Shown: positions 37,082-46,463 of the stretch, piece after piece
Layout of the letters: every line of letters starts with the position of its first letter
Position numbering within the stretch: position 1 is the stretch's first letter
Notes under the pieces: model-generated
Database searches by the model: none
The model's input: only the letters and a program-made list of their open reading frames with translations
What the model was told of the DNA's origin: nothing
Assembly: GCF_030122805.1 (NCBI RefSeq)
Contig: NZ_CP126080.1
Span: 1,431,001-1,495,000 of the forward strand
Direction of reading: 5' to 3'
Length of the DNA stretch: 64,000 nucleotides
From: Mesobacillus sp. AQ2
Lineage (GTDB): Bacteria; Bacillota; Bacilli; Bacillales; Cytobacillaceae
Program-made: the position numbers and the translations under genes

Positions 37082-37996
37082 ATGGCAAATACAAATCTAG
37101 CTGGAAATAAATCTGGCAGTCTGGAAATGCACGGTGTCAACACCTCGCATGATACAATGCTTGGGATCATTGTCAGGAAGTTCATGAAAAACAAGCTAGC
37201 CATTTTCGGCGGCATTTTCCTGATCGCCATCATAACTGCTGCACTGTTAGCGCCAGTGATCGCCCCGTTTTCACCTTCCAAACAAAACCTGCTGCTAAAA
37301 CTGCAGGCGCCGAACAGTGAGCACTGGCTTGGGACAGACAGGTTTGGCAGGGATGTTTTTTCAAGACTATTATTTGGAGCCAGGATCTCTTTATTGGTCG
37401 GTTTCGCCTCAGTGCTTGGATCGATTACAATCGGAACCTTCCTTGGAGCAGTAGCAGGCTATGTAGGCGGGATTGTTGATGCGATGATCATGAGATTCGT
37501 CGATATCATCCTTTCGATTCCATCCATATTCTTATTGATTACATTGGTCACGATCTTCAAGCCGGGAGTAGATAAGCTGATTCTGATCTTCGCGCTATTA
37601 GGGTGGACAACTACCGCTCGATTGGTAAGAGGTGAATTCCTTTCGTTAAGGTCGAGAGAGTTTGTACTTGCATCCAAAACAATTGGAACAAAAACGCCTT
37701 CAATCATTTTCTCCCATATCCTGCCGAATGCCATGGGACCAATCATCGTCTCGGCCACATTGTCAGTAGGTTATGTTATCCTGGCCGAATCGGGATTGAG
37801 CTATTTGGGCCTGGGCATTCAGCCGCCGCATGCAAGCTGGGGGAATATGCTCCAGGACGCACAGAACTTCACAATCCTCTTAAAATCATGGTGGTACCCG
37901 CTTGCACCGGGATTAATGATTCTTCTCACTGTCATTTGCTTCAACTTTGTCGGGGATGGACTGAGGGATGCGTTAGATCCGAAGATTAATGAATAG
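37082..37996 (+). CDS. appC: Oligopeptide ABC transporter permease AppC
   Basis: 304 residues, OppC/DppC family permease. N-terminal soluble part, the [17 protein letters not shown] segment and the coupling loop [20 protein letters not shown]. Forms the channel with AppB. ATG 37082 with GGGGAGG, 12 bases after appB. Last gene of the operon. Confidence 0.92.
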   Translation: MANTNLAGNKSGSLEMHGVNTSHDTMLGIIVRKFMKNKLAIFGGIFLIAIITAALLAPVIAPFSPSKQNLLLKLQAPNSEHWLGTDRFGRDVFSRLLFGARISLLVGFASVLGSITIGTFLGAVAGYVGGIVDAMIMRFVDIILSIPSIFLLITLVTIFKPGVDKLILIFALLGWTTTARLVRGEFLSLRSREFVLASKTIGTKTPSIIFSHILPNAMGPIIVSATLSVGYVILAESGLSYLGLGIQPPHASWGNMLQDAQNFTILLKSWWYPLAPGLMILLTVICFNFVGDGLRDALDPKINE

Positions 37997-38042
37997 TTTA
38001 AGAAAATAAGTACAACTACAATTATTTGCAAGTGTTAGCAGA

Positions 38043-38067
38043 GCCAGGATTACCCTGGTTTTTTTGT
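38043..38067 (+). terminator. app operon terminator
   Basis: GCCAGG and CCTGGT arms with a short loop, followed by T7. Confidence 0.7.
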
Positions 38068-38189
38068 TGGGAAAATTTTCACACCGAAATAGACGAATTC
38101 TAGAACAGCTGGCTGTGGTCTTCATAGTATAGCTGTAAAGTTGATTTCTTCGGAGGGAGTAAGATGGGGTAGTCAGGACGGATGAATGG

Positions 38190-38948
38190 TTGGAAACAGA
38201 TTTCAACAGGCCTCAGGTTATATGTGAACAACTGCTTGCTTTTTTTGAAGGTGATGCTGATGCGAAAAAAGTATACAGTTATTTAAAGAACTTTGGCATG
38301 TACAAGCCGGAGCGAAGGAGCAAAAAGATTTTTGAGGAACTAAAATCAGAAAAATTCTGGTCAGCAACTGAAAAGATTTTTCGTAAATACCAACGGAAAT
38401 GGAAAGGTCCAGATATTCCGATTTTCATTTTTCCCATGGATGTCTCCAATTCAAGGCTGATGAAAGAAGGCAAAGGGAAGTCTGGCTTGTCTTTTATTGA
38501 TAAAATGTTTATTTTCCTGACTCCGTTGGAAGACGAAAAAGAACTTGAAGCATTATTTGTTCATGAATATCATCACGTATGCAGGATGCGGGCACAAAAG
38601 AAAAGTCCTGCTGATTATACCCTGCTTGATTCAATCATTTTGGAAGGGCTGGCAGAGCATGCGGTCGCCACTTATTGCGGTGAGGAATATACAGGCGATT
38701 GGAGCAGGCGATATTCGACAAAAACATTAGCGGGATTTTGGGACGAAGAGATTAAAAAAAAGCTGTCACTTACCCGAAATGACCGTGAACATGATCAAAT
38801 TTTATTCGGGTTGGGGAGCAAACCAAGGCTCCTCGGTTATGCCATGGGCTATGAAATTGTAAAACAATATAAGCAACTCGGAAATTTTACTGAAAAAGCA
38901 TCCTTCTATTCTCCTGCAAATGAATTTACAAAGTTGCTAAAATTTTAA
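38190..38948 (+). CDS. yjaZ: YjaZ, DUF2268 putative zinc protease, start disturbed
   Basis: 252 residues from TTG 38190. The HEYHHVCR motif (HEXXH type) with a later EGLAEH glutamate is the zinc site of the DUF2268 family. The TTG has no ribosome site. A strong GGAGG (38152-38156) stands seven bases before ATG 38164, but that frame hits TAG after two codons. Adding one G to the GGGG run would give MGVVRTDEWLETD, joining smoothly to this frame. So the true start is probably 38164, with a one-base deletion in the gene or in the sequence. In B. subtilis yjaZ lies between fabF and app; here it follows app. Confidence 0.85.
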   Translation: METDFNRPQVICEQLLAFFEGDADAKKVYSYLKNFGMYKPERRSKKIFEELKSEKFWSATEKIFRKYQRKWKGPDIPIFIFPMDVSNSRLMKEGKGKSGLSFIDKMFIFLTPLEDEKELEALFVHEYHHVCRMRAQKKSPADYTLLDSIILEGLAEHAVATYCGEEYTGDWSRRYSTKTLAGFWDEEIKKKLSLTRNDREHDQILFGLGSKPRLLGYAMGYEIVKQYKQLGNFTEKASFYSPANEFTKLLKF

Positions 38949-38960
38949 CATTTAATTTAA

Positions 38961-38993
38961 CTATAAAAAACCCTATTACTTTAGGGTTTTTTA
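38961..38993 (+). terminator. yjaZ terminator
   Basis: AAAAAACCCTA and TAGGGTTTTTT arms around a six-base loop. Confidence 0.85.
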
Positions 38994-39082
38994 TTAATTT
39001 TGAAAAGTAATAAATTTCCCAATTGAAAAATAAGTATTGCAAATGTAATAAAACTGTAATAACATTTTATTAAAATATATCG

Positions 39083-39097
39083 AATATGCAGAATATT
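39083..39097. promoter_or_regulatory. CodY-like box before the second peptide ABC operon
   Basis: AATATGCAGAATATT matches 12 of 15 positions of the CodY motif and is a near-perfect dyad. It lies 30 bases before the first gene. Chance is possible in such AT-rich DNA. Confidence 0.38.
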
Positions 39098-39126
39098 TTA
39101 TTATTTAAATGTGAGAAGGTGTCCTA

Positions 39127-40149
39127 ATGAGCAACTATTCAATACATAACGAAGCACCTTTGCTAGAGGTCAAGAACCTTGAAACAGCATTTAATATTGA
39201 TGGTGAGTATTATAACGCTGTAGATAAGGTAAGTTTTGCTGTCAAACCAAGACAGATTGTCGGGGTTGTTGGCGAATCAGGGTGCGGGAAATCGGTAATG
39301 AGTCTTTCGGTCATGCAGCTTCTTCCAAAAGGAGTTGGCAAAATCCGCGGCGGCGAAATTGTGTTTGAAGGCGTTCATCTTGAAAAGATGTCAGAAAAAG
39401 AAATGAATAAAATCCGCGGCCGTGATATTTCGATGATCTTCCAGGAACCAATGACTTCGATGAATCCAGTTTTCACGATAGGATTCCAGCTGCAGGAAGT
39501 CCTGTTCAACCATACAAAAATTTCGAAAGCAGAAGCAAGGCAGAAGAGTGTAGCATTATTGAAGAGCGTCGGCATTTCACGCCCGGAAAAGATTGTTGAT
39601 GAGTATCCGCATCAATTGTCCGGCGGTATGAGACAAAGGGTCATGATCGCCATGGCGATTGCCAACCAGCCTAAGCTTTTGATTGCGGACGAGCCTACTA
39701 CGGCATTGGATGTAACTGTCCAGGCGCAGATTCTTGACTTGCTCAAAAGCATCCAGGAAGTAAATGATATGTCCGTTATTATGATCACACACGATCTTGG
39801 CGTCGTCGCAGAAATGTGTGATGAGGTTATCGTTATGTATGCGGGCAGGATCGTTGAACGTGCAGATGTTGACACACTGTTCTATAACCCTAAGCATCCA
39901 TACACTGAACTGATGATGGGCGCTATTCCAAAAATGGATGAGGATAAAGAAGAATTAAGCTCAATCAAGGGAATTGTCCCATCACTTAAGAATATGCCTG
40001 CAACCGGTTGCCGTTTTGCAAACCGCTGTCCAAAAGCAATGCCAGAGTGTACAAGCATCACTCCACAGCTTGGAGAGGTTGAACAAGGTCATGAAGTGGC
40101 GTGCATTCTATATGAAGCAAGTATGCCAAAAGAAGGAGTCAAGGCATAA
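39127..40149 (+). CDS. Peptide ABC transporter ATP-binding protein (OppD/DppD type), second operon
   Basis: 340 residues. ABC ATPase with Walker A GESGCGKS, LSGGMRQRV and LLIADEPT, and the C-terminal GCRFANRCPKAMPEC cluster motif. First gene of an extra D-F-A-B-C operon placed between yjaZ and the NERD gene. B. subtilis has no operon here. ATG 39127 with AAGGTG. The likely cargo is oligopeptides, but the family also moves nickel and other solutes. Confidence 0.9.
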   Translation: MSNYSIHNEAPLLEVKNLETAFNIDGEYYNAVDKVSFAVKPRQIVGVVGESGCGKSVMSLSVMQLLPKGVGKIRGGEIVFEGVHLEKMSEKEMNKIRGRDISMIFQEPMTSMNPVFTIGFQLQEVLFNHTKISKAEARQKSVALLKSVGISRPEKIVDEYPHQLSGGMRQRVMIAMAIANQPKLLIADEPTTALDVTVQAQILDLLKSIQEVNDMSVIMITHDLGVVAEMCDEVIVMYAGRIVERADVDTLFYNPKHPYTELMMGAIPKMDEDKEELSSIKGIVPSLKNMPATGCRFANRCPKAMPECTSITPQLGEVEQGHEVACILYEASMPKEGVKA

Positions 40150-41135
40150 TGAGCAATACAACTATAGTAGAAAAAGAGAATTTGCTGGAAATTAAGAATC
40201 TTAAAACCTACTATCCTGTAAAAGGCGGTTTCTTCAGACGTACAATCGGCAACGTCAAGGCAGTCGATAATGTATCATTCGAAATCAAGAAGGGTGAAAC
40301 ACTTGGACTCGTTGGAGAATCAGGCTGCGGCAAATCAACAACAGGAAGGACAATCATCCGCCTGTTGAATGCTACAGAAGGAGAAATCCTTTTTGAAGGA
40401 AAGGATATCACCAAACTGAGAGGCAAAACTCTCCAGGCAATCCGCCAGGACATCCAAATGGTTTTCCAAGATCCATATGCTTCGCTGAATCCGATGCAAA
40501 TGGTGGGCGACATCGTTTCCGAACCAATCAGGAACTTCAAGAATGTCAGCATGAAGGACTTGAAGGATGAGGTAATGGATTTATTGAACAAAGTAGGTCT
40601 TCCTGAAGATGCTTATTATAAATACGCCCACGAATTTTCCGGCGGACAAAGACAAAGGATCGGCATTGCCAGAGCGCTTGCGTTAAGACCGAAACTCATC
40701 ATTGCGGATGAGCCGGTATCAGCCCTGGACGTTTCTGTACAATCCCAGGTTCTCAATCTTTTGAAAGAACTTCAGAAGGAATTTGATCTTACTTTCTTAT
40801 TTATCGCTCATGACCTTAGTGTCGTTAAACATATGAGTGACCGGATCGGCGTAATGTATCTCGGCAATATGGTTGAAATTGCTGACCGCAACAGCATGTA
40901 TGCTGAGCCGCTCCACCCATATACACAGGCTTTGATCTCAGCCATTCCAATGCCAGACCCGCGTAGGAAAAAAGAAAGGATCGTCCTTGAGGGGGATGTG
41001 CCAAGTCCACTGAACCCGCCCACAGGATGTCCATTCCATCCGCGCTGCCCGGCTGCGATGGCAGAGTGTTCCCAAGTGAAGCCAGCTTTAAAGGAGGTGA
41101 AGCCAGGACACCGAGTTGCTTGCCACCTTTACTAG
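40149..41135 (+). CDS. Peptide ABC transporter ATP-binding protein (OppF type), second operon
   Basis: 328 residues. Walker A GESGCGKS, FSGGQRQRI, LIIADEPVSALDVS, and C-terminal GCPFHPRCPAAMAEC. Starts in the TAATG overlap with the preceding ATPase gene. Works as its partner ATPase. Confidence 0.9.
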   Translation: MSNTTIVEKENLLEIKNLKTYYPVKGGFFRRTIGNVKAVDNVSFEIKKGETLGLVGESGCGKSTTGRTIIRLLNATEGEILFEGKDITKLRGKTLQAIRQDIQMVFQDPYASLNPMQMVGDIVSEPIRNFKNVSMKDLKDEVMDLLNKVGLPEDAYYKYAHEFSGGQRQRIGIARALALRPKLIIADEPVSALDVSVQSQVLNLLKELQKEFDLTFLFIAHDLSVVKHMSDRIGVMYLGNMVEIADRNSMYAEPLHPYTQALISAIPMPDPRRKKERIVLEGDVPSPLNPPTGCPFHPRCPAAMAECSQVKPALKEVKPGHRVACHLY

Positions 41136-41179
41136 GGCATAATTTTTACAAAAAATAAAAGAAAAACGGGGGGAAAACC

Positions 41180-42898
41180 ATGAAGAAACCATTGCTTTGG
41201 CTAGCTATGCTAGTACTGGTTTTATCAACATTCCTTGCTGCGTGCAGCGGAGGAGAAAAAGAAAAGACAACTGCTGATCCGAAAGACGGAGAAAAAGGCA
41301 CTGCTGAAGAAGGAAAGCCACAGGATGGCGGTACATTGACTTACGCTCTAAGCTCTGAGTTCAAAGGCCTTTTGAACTGGAACTTCTATGATGCTGACGG
41401 AGACGATGACATCATCGCATTCTTCGATGATCCATTGATCGACTATGATGAAAACCTTAAGGCTGAGCCAAACATTGCCAGCTGGAAAACTGATGACAAT
41501 AAAGTTTTCACATTCACATTTGAAAAAGGCGTAAAATGGCATAATGGCGAAGAACTAACAGTTAATGACTGGGTATTCGCTCTTGAAACGATCGCTAAAC
41601 TTGGTGGAGAACACCAGCGCTGGTCTAACGTTAACACAATCGAAGGTGCTAAGGAATACAACGAAGGCAAGGCTGACAAAATCTCAGGTCTTGAAGTAGT
41701 TGATGACTATACTTTGAAAATCACGTTTGACAAAGCTCGTGTAAACAACCTTGAAAATGTTTGGGCTTACCCGCTTTCTCGCAAGGAATTCGAAGGAATC
41801 GATCCTAAGGATATGGCTGCTTCTGAGCAGGTCCGCACTAAGCCTGTCGGAACAGGTGCTTACAAAGTGACAAAGGTTATCCCTGGTGAATCAGTAGAGC
41901 TTACTCGTAATGAAGACTACTGGAAAGGCAAGCCGCATATCGAAAAAATCATTGTTAAAGTTATCGATACTTCACTTACAACTGGTGAACTTAAGAATGG
42001 AACACTTGACATGACTCCATTCCACCCAACCGTTCTTCCAGAAATTGAAGCACTTGACAATGTTGAAGTAGTAAAATATCCTGGCTTATCTTACTACTAT
42101 ATTGGTTTCAAACTTGGTAAATACGATGGCAAGAAAAACGTAATGGACAAGGATAAGTACGCAAGCAAAGAATTGCGTCAGGCTATGCTGTTTGCAATTG
42201 ACCGCCAAGCGTGGACAGATGCATTCTTCAGCGGATTAGGCAAGCCGCTTAACCGTCCAATCCCATCTTCTCACTGGATTGCAGCACCTAACGAAGATAT
42301 GCCGATCCAATACGAATATGATCCAGAAAAAGCGAAAGAAATCCTTGATAAAGCTGGTTATGTTGATAAGGACGGAGACGGCTTCCGTGAAGATCCAAAG
42401 GGCGAGAAGTTCACTGTTAAGTTCTCTCACTACGCAACTGGCAACCCAACTTTCGAAGCACGTGCTAAAGCTATGACTCAGTACTGGGAAGAAGTTGGCT
42501 TGAAATCTGAGCTTCAAATGACAGATGTTAACCTTTACTACGATCAACTTGAAAAAGATGACCCAGCTCTAGAAGTATTCTACGGCGGATGGGGAACTGG
42601 CGCTGATCCGGATCCACTGCCACTTTGGGGCATTGAATCTGTATGGAACTATCCTCGCTGGGTAAATGACGACGCTCAAAAGCTTCTTGAAGATGCTGTT
42701 GACCTAGAAGTTGTAGGAACTGACACTGAAAAGCGTAAGCAGCTATATGCTGACTGGCAGAAGATTTTCAACGAAGAAGTACCAGCACTTCCAATCCTTG
42801 AACTAGAAGAAGTTATGGCTGTTTCTAAGCGTGTTCAAGGCGTTAAGTTCGACGTTTCTGGTTCTAACTCACCTCATGAATGGTGGATCAAGCAATAA
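41180..42898 (+). CDS. Peptide-binding lipoprotein, second operon
   Basis: 572 residues. Family 5 solute-binding lipoprotein: signal peptide with lipobox LAAC (Cys22), acidic Lys/Glu linker, then GGTLTYALSSEF. The codons lean to CTT, GCT and CGT more than in the neighbouring permeases, which suggests high expression, as is common for binding proteins. ATG 41180 after a GGGGGG-type site. It differs clearly from AppA and OppA in the window, so the ligand range may differ. Confidence 0.9.
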   Translation: MKKPLLWLAMLVLVLSTFLAACSGGEKEKTTADPKDGEKGTAEEGKPQDGGTLTYALSSEFKGLLNWNFYDADGDDDIIAFFDDPLIDYDENLKAEPNIASWKTDDNKVFTFTFEKGVKWHNGEELTVNDWVFALETIAKLGGEHQRWSNVNTIEGAKEYNEGKADKISGLEVVDDYTLKITFDKARVNNLENVWAYPLSRKEFEGIDPKDMAASEQVRTKPVGTGAYKVTKVIPGESVELTRNEDYWKGKPHIEKIIVKVIDTSLTTGELKNGTLDMTPFHPTVLPEIEALDNVEVVKYPGLSYYYIGFKLGKYDGKKNVMDKDKYASKELRQAMLFAIDRQAWTDAFFSGLGKPLNRPIPSSHWIAAPNEDMPIQYEYDPEKAKEILDKAGYVDKDGDGFREDPKGEKFTVKFSHYATGNPTFEARAKAMTQYWEEVGLKSELQMTDVNLYYDQLEKDDPALEVFYGGWGTGADPDPLPLWGIESVWNYPRWVNDDAQKLLEDAVDLEVVGTDTEKRKQLYADWQKIFNEEVPALPILELEEVMAVSKRVQGVKFDVSGSNSPHEWWIKQ

Positions 42899-42935
42899 AT
42901 ATTGAGCACCACCTATTCAGTTAAGGAGAATGCAT

Positions 42936-43901
42936 ATGCTTAAGTACAGTTTACGACGCATACTCGGAATGATTCCTATGCTTTTCCTTATCTCCATCGT
43001 AGTGTTTTCCCTGGCGAAACTTATGCCAGGGGACTCACTCAGTGGGGAGATCGATCCGAACAACACGGATCCGGCATACATAGAAGAGATGCGCGAGAAG
43101 CTGGGTTACAATGACCCAATCCACATTCAGTATTTCACATGGATTTCAAACTTCATGCAGGGTGATTTCGGGAAATCGACCCGCTATAAAATCCCGGCGA
43201 GTGAAATCATTGGTGAACGTTTGCCTAACACTATTTTTCTAGGTTTCTCCAGTATTCTAATCACTTATATTCTAGCGTTTATCATGGGTATTTATGCCGG
43301 CAGAAAGCCGTATACAATCGGCGACAACGTCATAGGCACCGCAAACTATATAGGGTTGGCACTGCCTTCATTCGTTGCGGGTGTGTTCGCAATCTATTTC
43401 TTTTCATTCAACTTAGGCTGGTTCCCTTCGAATGGATCGGTTGATATATCCACGACAGAAGGAACAGCTGCATATTGGTTAAGCAGACTACACCATGTAT
43501 TTTTACCAGCACTAGTTTTAGGTCTATTGAGTACTGCAAGCTATACGCAATTCCTGCGTAATGACATTATAGAAAACAGCCGTAAGGACTTTGTAAGAAC
43601 GGCAAGAGCCAAAGGAACACCTGAAAAGAAAATCTACAATCAGCACATCTTACGTAACTCAATCATCCCGCTGATTACCTTCCTTGGATTTGATATCGTA
43701 GCACTCGTTGGCGGTGCAATCATCACCGAGACGATCTTCACTTATCCTGGAATAGGTCAATTATTCTTGAACTCTGTCAGTCAAAGAGACTATCCAGTCC
43801 TCATGACATTGACTATGATGTTCTCATTCTTGACTTTGTTTGGAAACCTGGTTGCAGACATACTATATGGAATTGTTGATCCAAGGATCAGGCTGGATTA
43901 A
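42936..43901 (+). CDS. Peptide ABC transporter permease (OppB type), second operon
   Basis: 321 residues, six membrane segments; N-terminus YSLRRILGMIPMLFLIS and loop FVRTARAKGTPEKKIYNQHI. The start is ATG 42936, seven bases after AAGGAG; an ATG at 42930 is too close to the site. Confidence 0.9.
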   Translation: MLKYSLRRILGMIPMLFLISIVVFSLAKLMPGDSLSGEIDPNNTDPAYIEEMREKLGYNDPIHIQYFTWISNFMQGDFGKSTRYKIPASEIIGERLPNTIFLGFSSILITYILAFIMGIYAGRKPYTIGDNVIGTANYIGLALPSFVAGVFAIYFFSFNLGWFPSNGSVDISTTEGTAAYWLSRLHHVFLPALVLGLLSTASYTQFLRNDIIENSRKDFVRTARAKGTPEKKIYNQHILRNSIIPLITFLGFDIVALVGGAIITETIFTYPGIGQLFLNSVSQRDYPVLMTLTMMFSFLTLFGNLVADILYGIVDPRIRLD

Positions 43902-43912
43902 GGAGGATGGCT

Positions 43913-44821
43913 ATGGAAGTTTCTACAGCAAAAAATACACAGATAAACCTGAAGCCGGAAAAAGGCTTGTCTCCTTGGGCCATTGCTCGCAAGAAGTTCA
44001 TTAAGAACAAGCTTGCGATGACAAGTCTGATCTTTTTGATCATCGTTACCGTTGTCTCTTTCCTGGCTCCATACATCACTACGATCGATATCACTAAAAT
44101 CAATATCAGTCAAATGTCGCTTAAGCCATCCGCAGAGCACTGGCTGGGAACGGATAAAAATGGCCGGGACGTTTTCACGAGATTATTGTATGGCGGAAGG
44201 GTATCCCTTCTAGTCGGAATAAGCTGTACATTATTCGTTATCATCTTTGGAACAATTGTAGGTTCGATCGCTGGATATTTCGGCGGAATCGTGGACAGCA
44301 TGCTGATGCGTTTTACAGACTTTGTCCTGAACTTCCCGTTCCTGGTATTCGTTATCGTATTGGCTACAATTTTCTATGGTAAAATCAATGGTCTTGTTAT
44401 CCTGATCATGGTTATCAGCTTGCTGAGCTGGGGCGGGGTAGCACGTATTGTCCGAAGCAAGATTTTGGCTGAAAAAGAGAATGAATACATTCTTGCTGCG
44501 ATTTCCATCGGATGTTCACCATTTAAAGTCATAACAAAGCATCTGCTTCCAAACGTCCTTTCTACTATCATCGTGCAAGCAACAATCTTGTTTGCTTCCA
44601 TGATTGTCGCAGAAACAGGACTAAGCTTCCTCGGATTTGGTGTTCCATCTGAAATCCCAAGCTGGGGCAACATGCTTGCATTCGCAAATGAACCAGACGT
44701 ATTACAAGGAAAGCCGTGGATTTGGATCCCGCCAGCCCTTGCCATCACACTGACGATTTTGTCCATCAACTTCGTAGGTGAAGGCCTGAAGGACGCATTG
44801 AATCCAAGATCACGCCGTTAA
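43913..44821 (+). CDS. Peptide ABC transporter permease (OppC type), second operon
   Basis: 302 residues. OppC-family permease with LGTDKNGRDVFTRLLYGG and the coupling loop EYILAAISIGCSPFKVITKH. The start is ATG 43913, six bases after AAGGAGG; ATG 43907 abuts the site. Last gene of the operon; a bidirectional terminator follows. Confidence 0.9.
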   Translation: MEVSTAKNTQINLKPEKGLSPWAIARKKFIKNKLAMTSLIFLIIVTVVSFLAPYITTIDITKINISQMSLKPSAEHWLGTDKNGRDVFTRLLYGGRVSLLVGISCTLFVIIFGTIVGSIAGYFGGIVDSMLMRFTDFVLNFPFLVFVIVLATIFYGKINGLVILIMVISLLSWGGVARIVRSKILAEKENEYILAAISIGCSPFKVITKHLLPNVLSTIIVQATILFASMIVAETGLSFLGFGVPSEIPSWGNMLAFANEPDVLQGKPWIWIPPALAITLTILSINFVGEGLKDALNPRSRR

Positions 44822-44856
44822 AAAATCTACCATACACAGGTAGATTTTTTATTTTG
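44820..44856. terminator. Bidirectional terminator between second peptide operon and NERD gene
   Basis: AAAAAATCTACC and GGTAGATTTTTT around ATACACA, between convergent genes. Confidence 0.88.
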
Positions 44857-44857
44857 G

Positions 44858-45835
44858 CTATTTTTCGATCAGAGAGGTGAGGTCATAGACCCTCCCCTTT
44901 TTAGAGCCTGAGCAGGGCAGGTTGAGTGAAATCAAAAAAGACGAGGCGGATTTACTTTTTGATTTTGGCAACAATAAAAAATCAGAAAATTGGCTGAGTG
45001 TAATGGTGCTGCCATAGAGGAAGTAATAATCACTTAATGCAGGAATGTGGGCTGTTTTAGAAGAAGTTTGGCAAAGAGGGCAATACCAGCTGCCATAGAC
45101 TTTATCCATAGGAATGGCATGGCATTGGGGGCATTGGACCCCATTTTTCACATCATTGGGGTGGATTGAATATGTATCTAATATATTTGGTTTATGGGGA
45201 ACATGATTTTTCACCAGTTGTTTTGCTATTTTTTTGATCTCTTTTATAGAGGTAAGATCCTTTGGGTAACTTTTTTCTAAATCGCTAATCCTCGATATTA
45301 GGTGGGCAGCATGCACAACTCGAAAGTTACTGTAGGAGTTAGTTCCTTTGGATTTTATAATGGTTGAAGGCCTTGAAATGGCAACAAGATATTCGAGGTT
45401 TAATGCTGGCAGTTTATGTTCATCAAGCCACTGTGATAATAATCTGATATGTCTTTGTACCTGGGTGAAGGGATCACGGATTCCTTCTTCTTTTTCGTTA
45501 AAGATCCGTATGCACTGATTGAATTCATGGTCAAAAATAATTGTTCCGGCAATATTCTTGGAATCAATTATAAAGGAGACTTTGGGGGAAATCAGGAGGG
45601 AGTCGATTTGAAAGAAGTGGGCTCCTTGCTGTAACCTGAGGTCATTGATGATTAGGTAGTTATTAGCAAGACACGATAAATGGTAATCAAGTTCTTTTTC
45701 ACCTCTTATTCCCGCCAGTTTCTTTCTGTATTCCTCTTCAATTACGGGCAGCTTAGAGTGATTTACATTGAGCCGGCGCATTAAAGCCTCCTCAGCTTTC
45801 AATTTATAAGGTATGTCTCTGTCTTTATAAAACAA
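44858..45835 (-). CDS. NERD-domain protein with zinc ribbon
   Basis: 325 residues. Residues about 40-165 are a NERD (nuclease-related) domain: GEKELDYHL, YLIINDLRL, FQIDSLLISPKVSFIIDSKN with the D-X..-D/E-X-K-like pattern of the restriction-endonuclease fold. Near residue 230 lies a zinc ribbon, CPQC-X..-CPLC. NERD proteins are thought to act on DNA, often plasmid- or phage-related, but the role here is unknown. Start taken as TTG 45835, with GGAG eight bases upstream; GTG 45844 and ATG 45841 are nearly inside the site. Not part of this neighbourhood in B. subtilis, so probably an accessory insertion. Confidence 0.8.
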   Translation of the reverse strand: MFYKDRDIPYKLKAEEALMRRLNVNHSKLPVIEEEYRKKLAGIRGEKELDYHLSCLANNYLIINDLRLQQGAHFFQIDSLLISPKVSFIIDSKNIAGTIIFDHEFNQCIRIFNEKEEGIRDPFTQVQRHIRLLSQWLDEHKLPALNLEYLVAISRPSTIIKSKGTNSYSNFRVVHAAHLISRISDLEKSYPKDLTSIKEIKKIAKQLVKNHVPHKPNILDTYSIHPNDVKNGVQCPQCHAIPMDKVYGSWYCPLCQTSSKTAHIPALSDYYFLYGSTITLSQFSDFLLLPKSKSKSASSFLISLNLPCSGSKKGRVYDLTSLIEK

Positions 45836-46139
45836 ATTCATCACTCCTTTTCTTATTTTATAGGAGATAATTCTCCAAAATGCTGTTAACTCCTATTGTT
45901 TATTGTGATGATTTTTTGACAAAGAAGGGATAATCCTGAAAATCTTGATATATTCCTGAGTTTGACCCGGATATTCCTTAGAATCTGATTTTATTCCTTA
46001 GAATTAGTCAGATATTCCTTAAAACCTTAATATATTCCTAAATCCCAAATATGAAGTAACATAAAGTACTTCGTAACCAACTTCCTTCATATATATGATA
46101 AAAATGGACAGGCAGGGGTGAGTAGGTTGCATGATCTGA
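45836..46139. other. Intergenic stretch upstream of the small membrane protein
   Basis: About 300 bases without a gene. It holds the NERD gene ribosome site and the five-unit 20-21-bp repeat at 45950-46045. Nothing else could be named. Confidence 0.5.
45950..46045. repeat. Five degenerate 20-21-bp tandem repeats with ATTCCT core
   Basis: ATTCCT recurs at 45952, 45973, 45993, 46014 and 46034, giving spacings of 21, 20, 21 and 20 bases. Around it the context is TATTCCTTAGAATCTGAT or a decayed form. The sequence differs from the 20-bp array at 10.6 kb, but the period is nearly the same. Confidence 0.75.
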
Positions 46140-46382
46140 ATGTCAATTGTGAAAAGAGCCAATTTGATGATTTTTAGGTTGTTTGTTTTGACGATTGGTT
46201 TTGGTTTGGCTGTTTCGGGGGGGATCAGCACAATCGCATATTTGAATATGATTACTGCTGGTCACGGAGTAGATGAATATTTAGCGTTTATATCGCGGAG
46301 GGTGGAGTGTTACCTTCTTCCTGCAGGAATTAGCATCATTTGGTTAAGTATATACTGGCCGCATAATCATGAGGAAAATTGA
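46140..46382 (+). CDS. Small two-helix membrane protein
   Basis: 80 residues with two hydrophobic segments, about residues 8-35 (MIFRLFVLTIGFGLAVSGG) and 57-73 (LLPAGISIIWLSIYW), and a short charged loop between (HGVDEYLAFISRRVE). No family recognised. The start at ATG 46140 has no good ribosome site; GTG 46149 or ATG 46167 are alternatives. Lies directly upstream of yjbA. Confidence 0.55.
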   Translation: MSIVKRANLMIFRLFVLTIGFGLAVSGGISTIAYLNMITAGHGVDEYLAFISRRVECYLLPAGISIIWLSIYWPHNHEEN

Positions 46383-46463
46383 TCTTCCTTTTAAGGAATA
46401 ATTTTACTTAGTGCTGCCCATACTGATGGACAAACAGTTTCTTGAAGTGAGGGGTTATAAATC

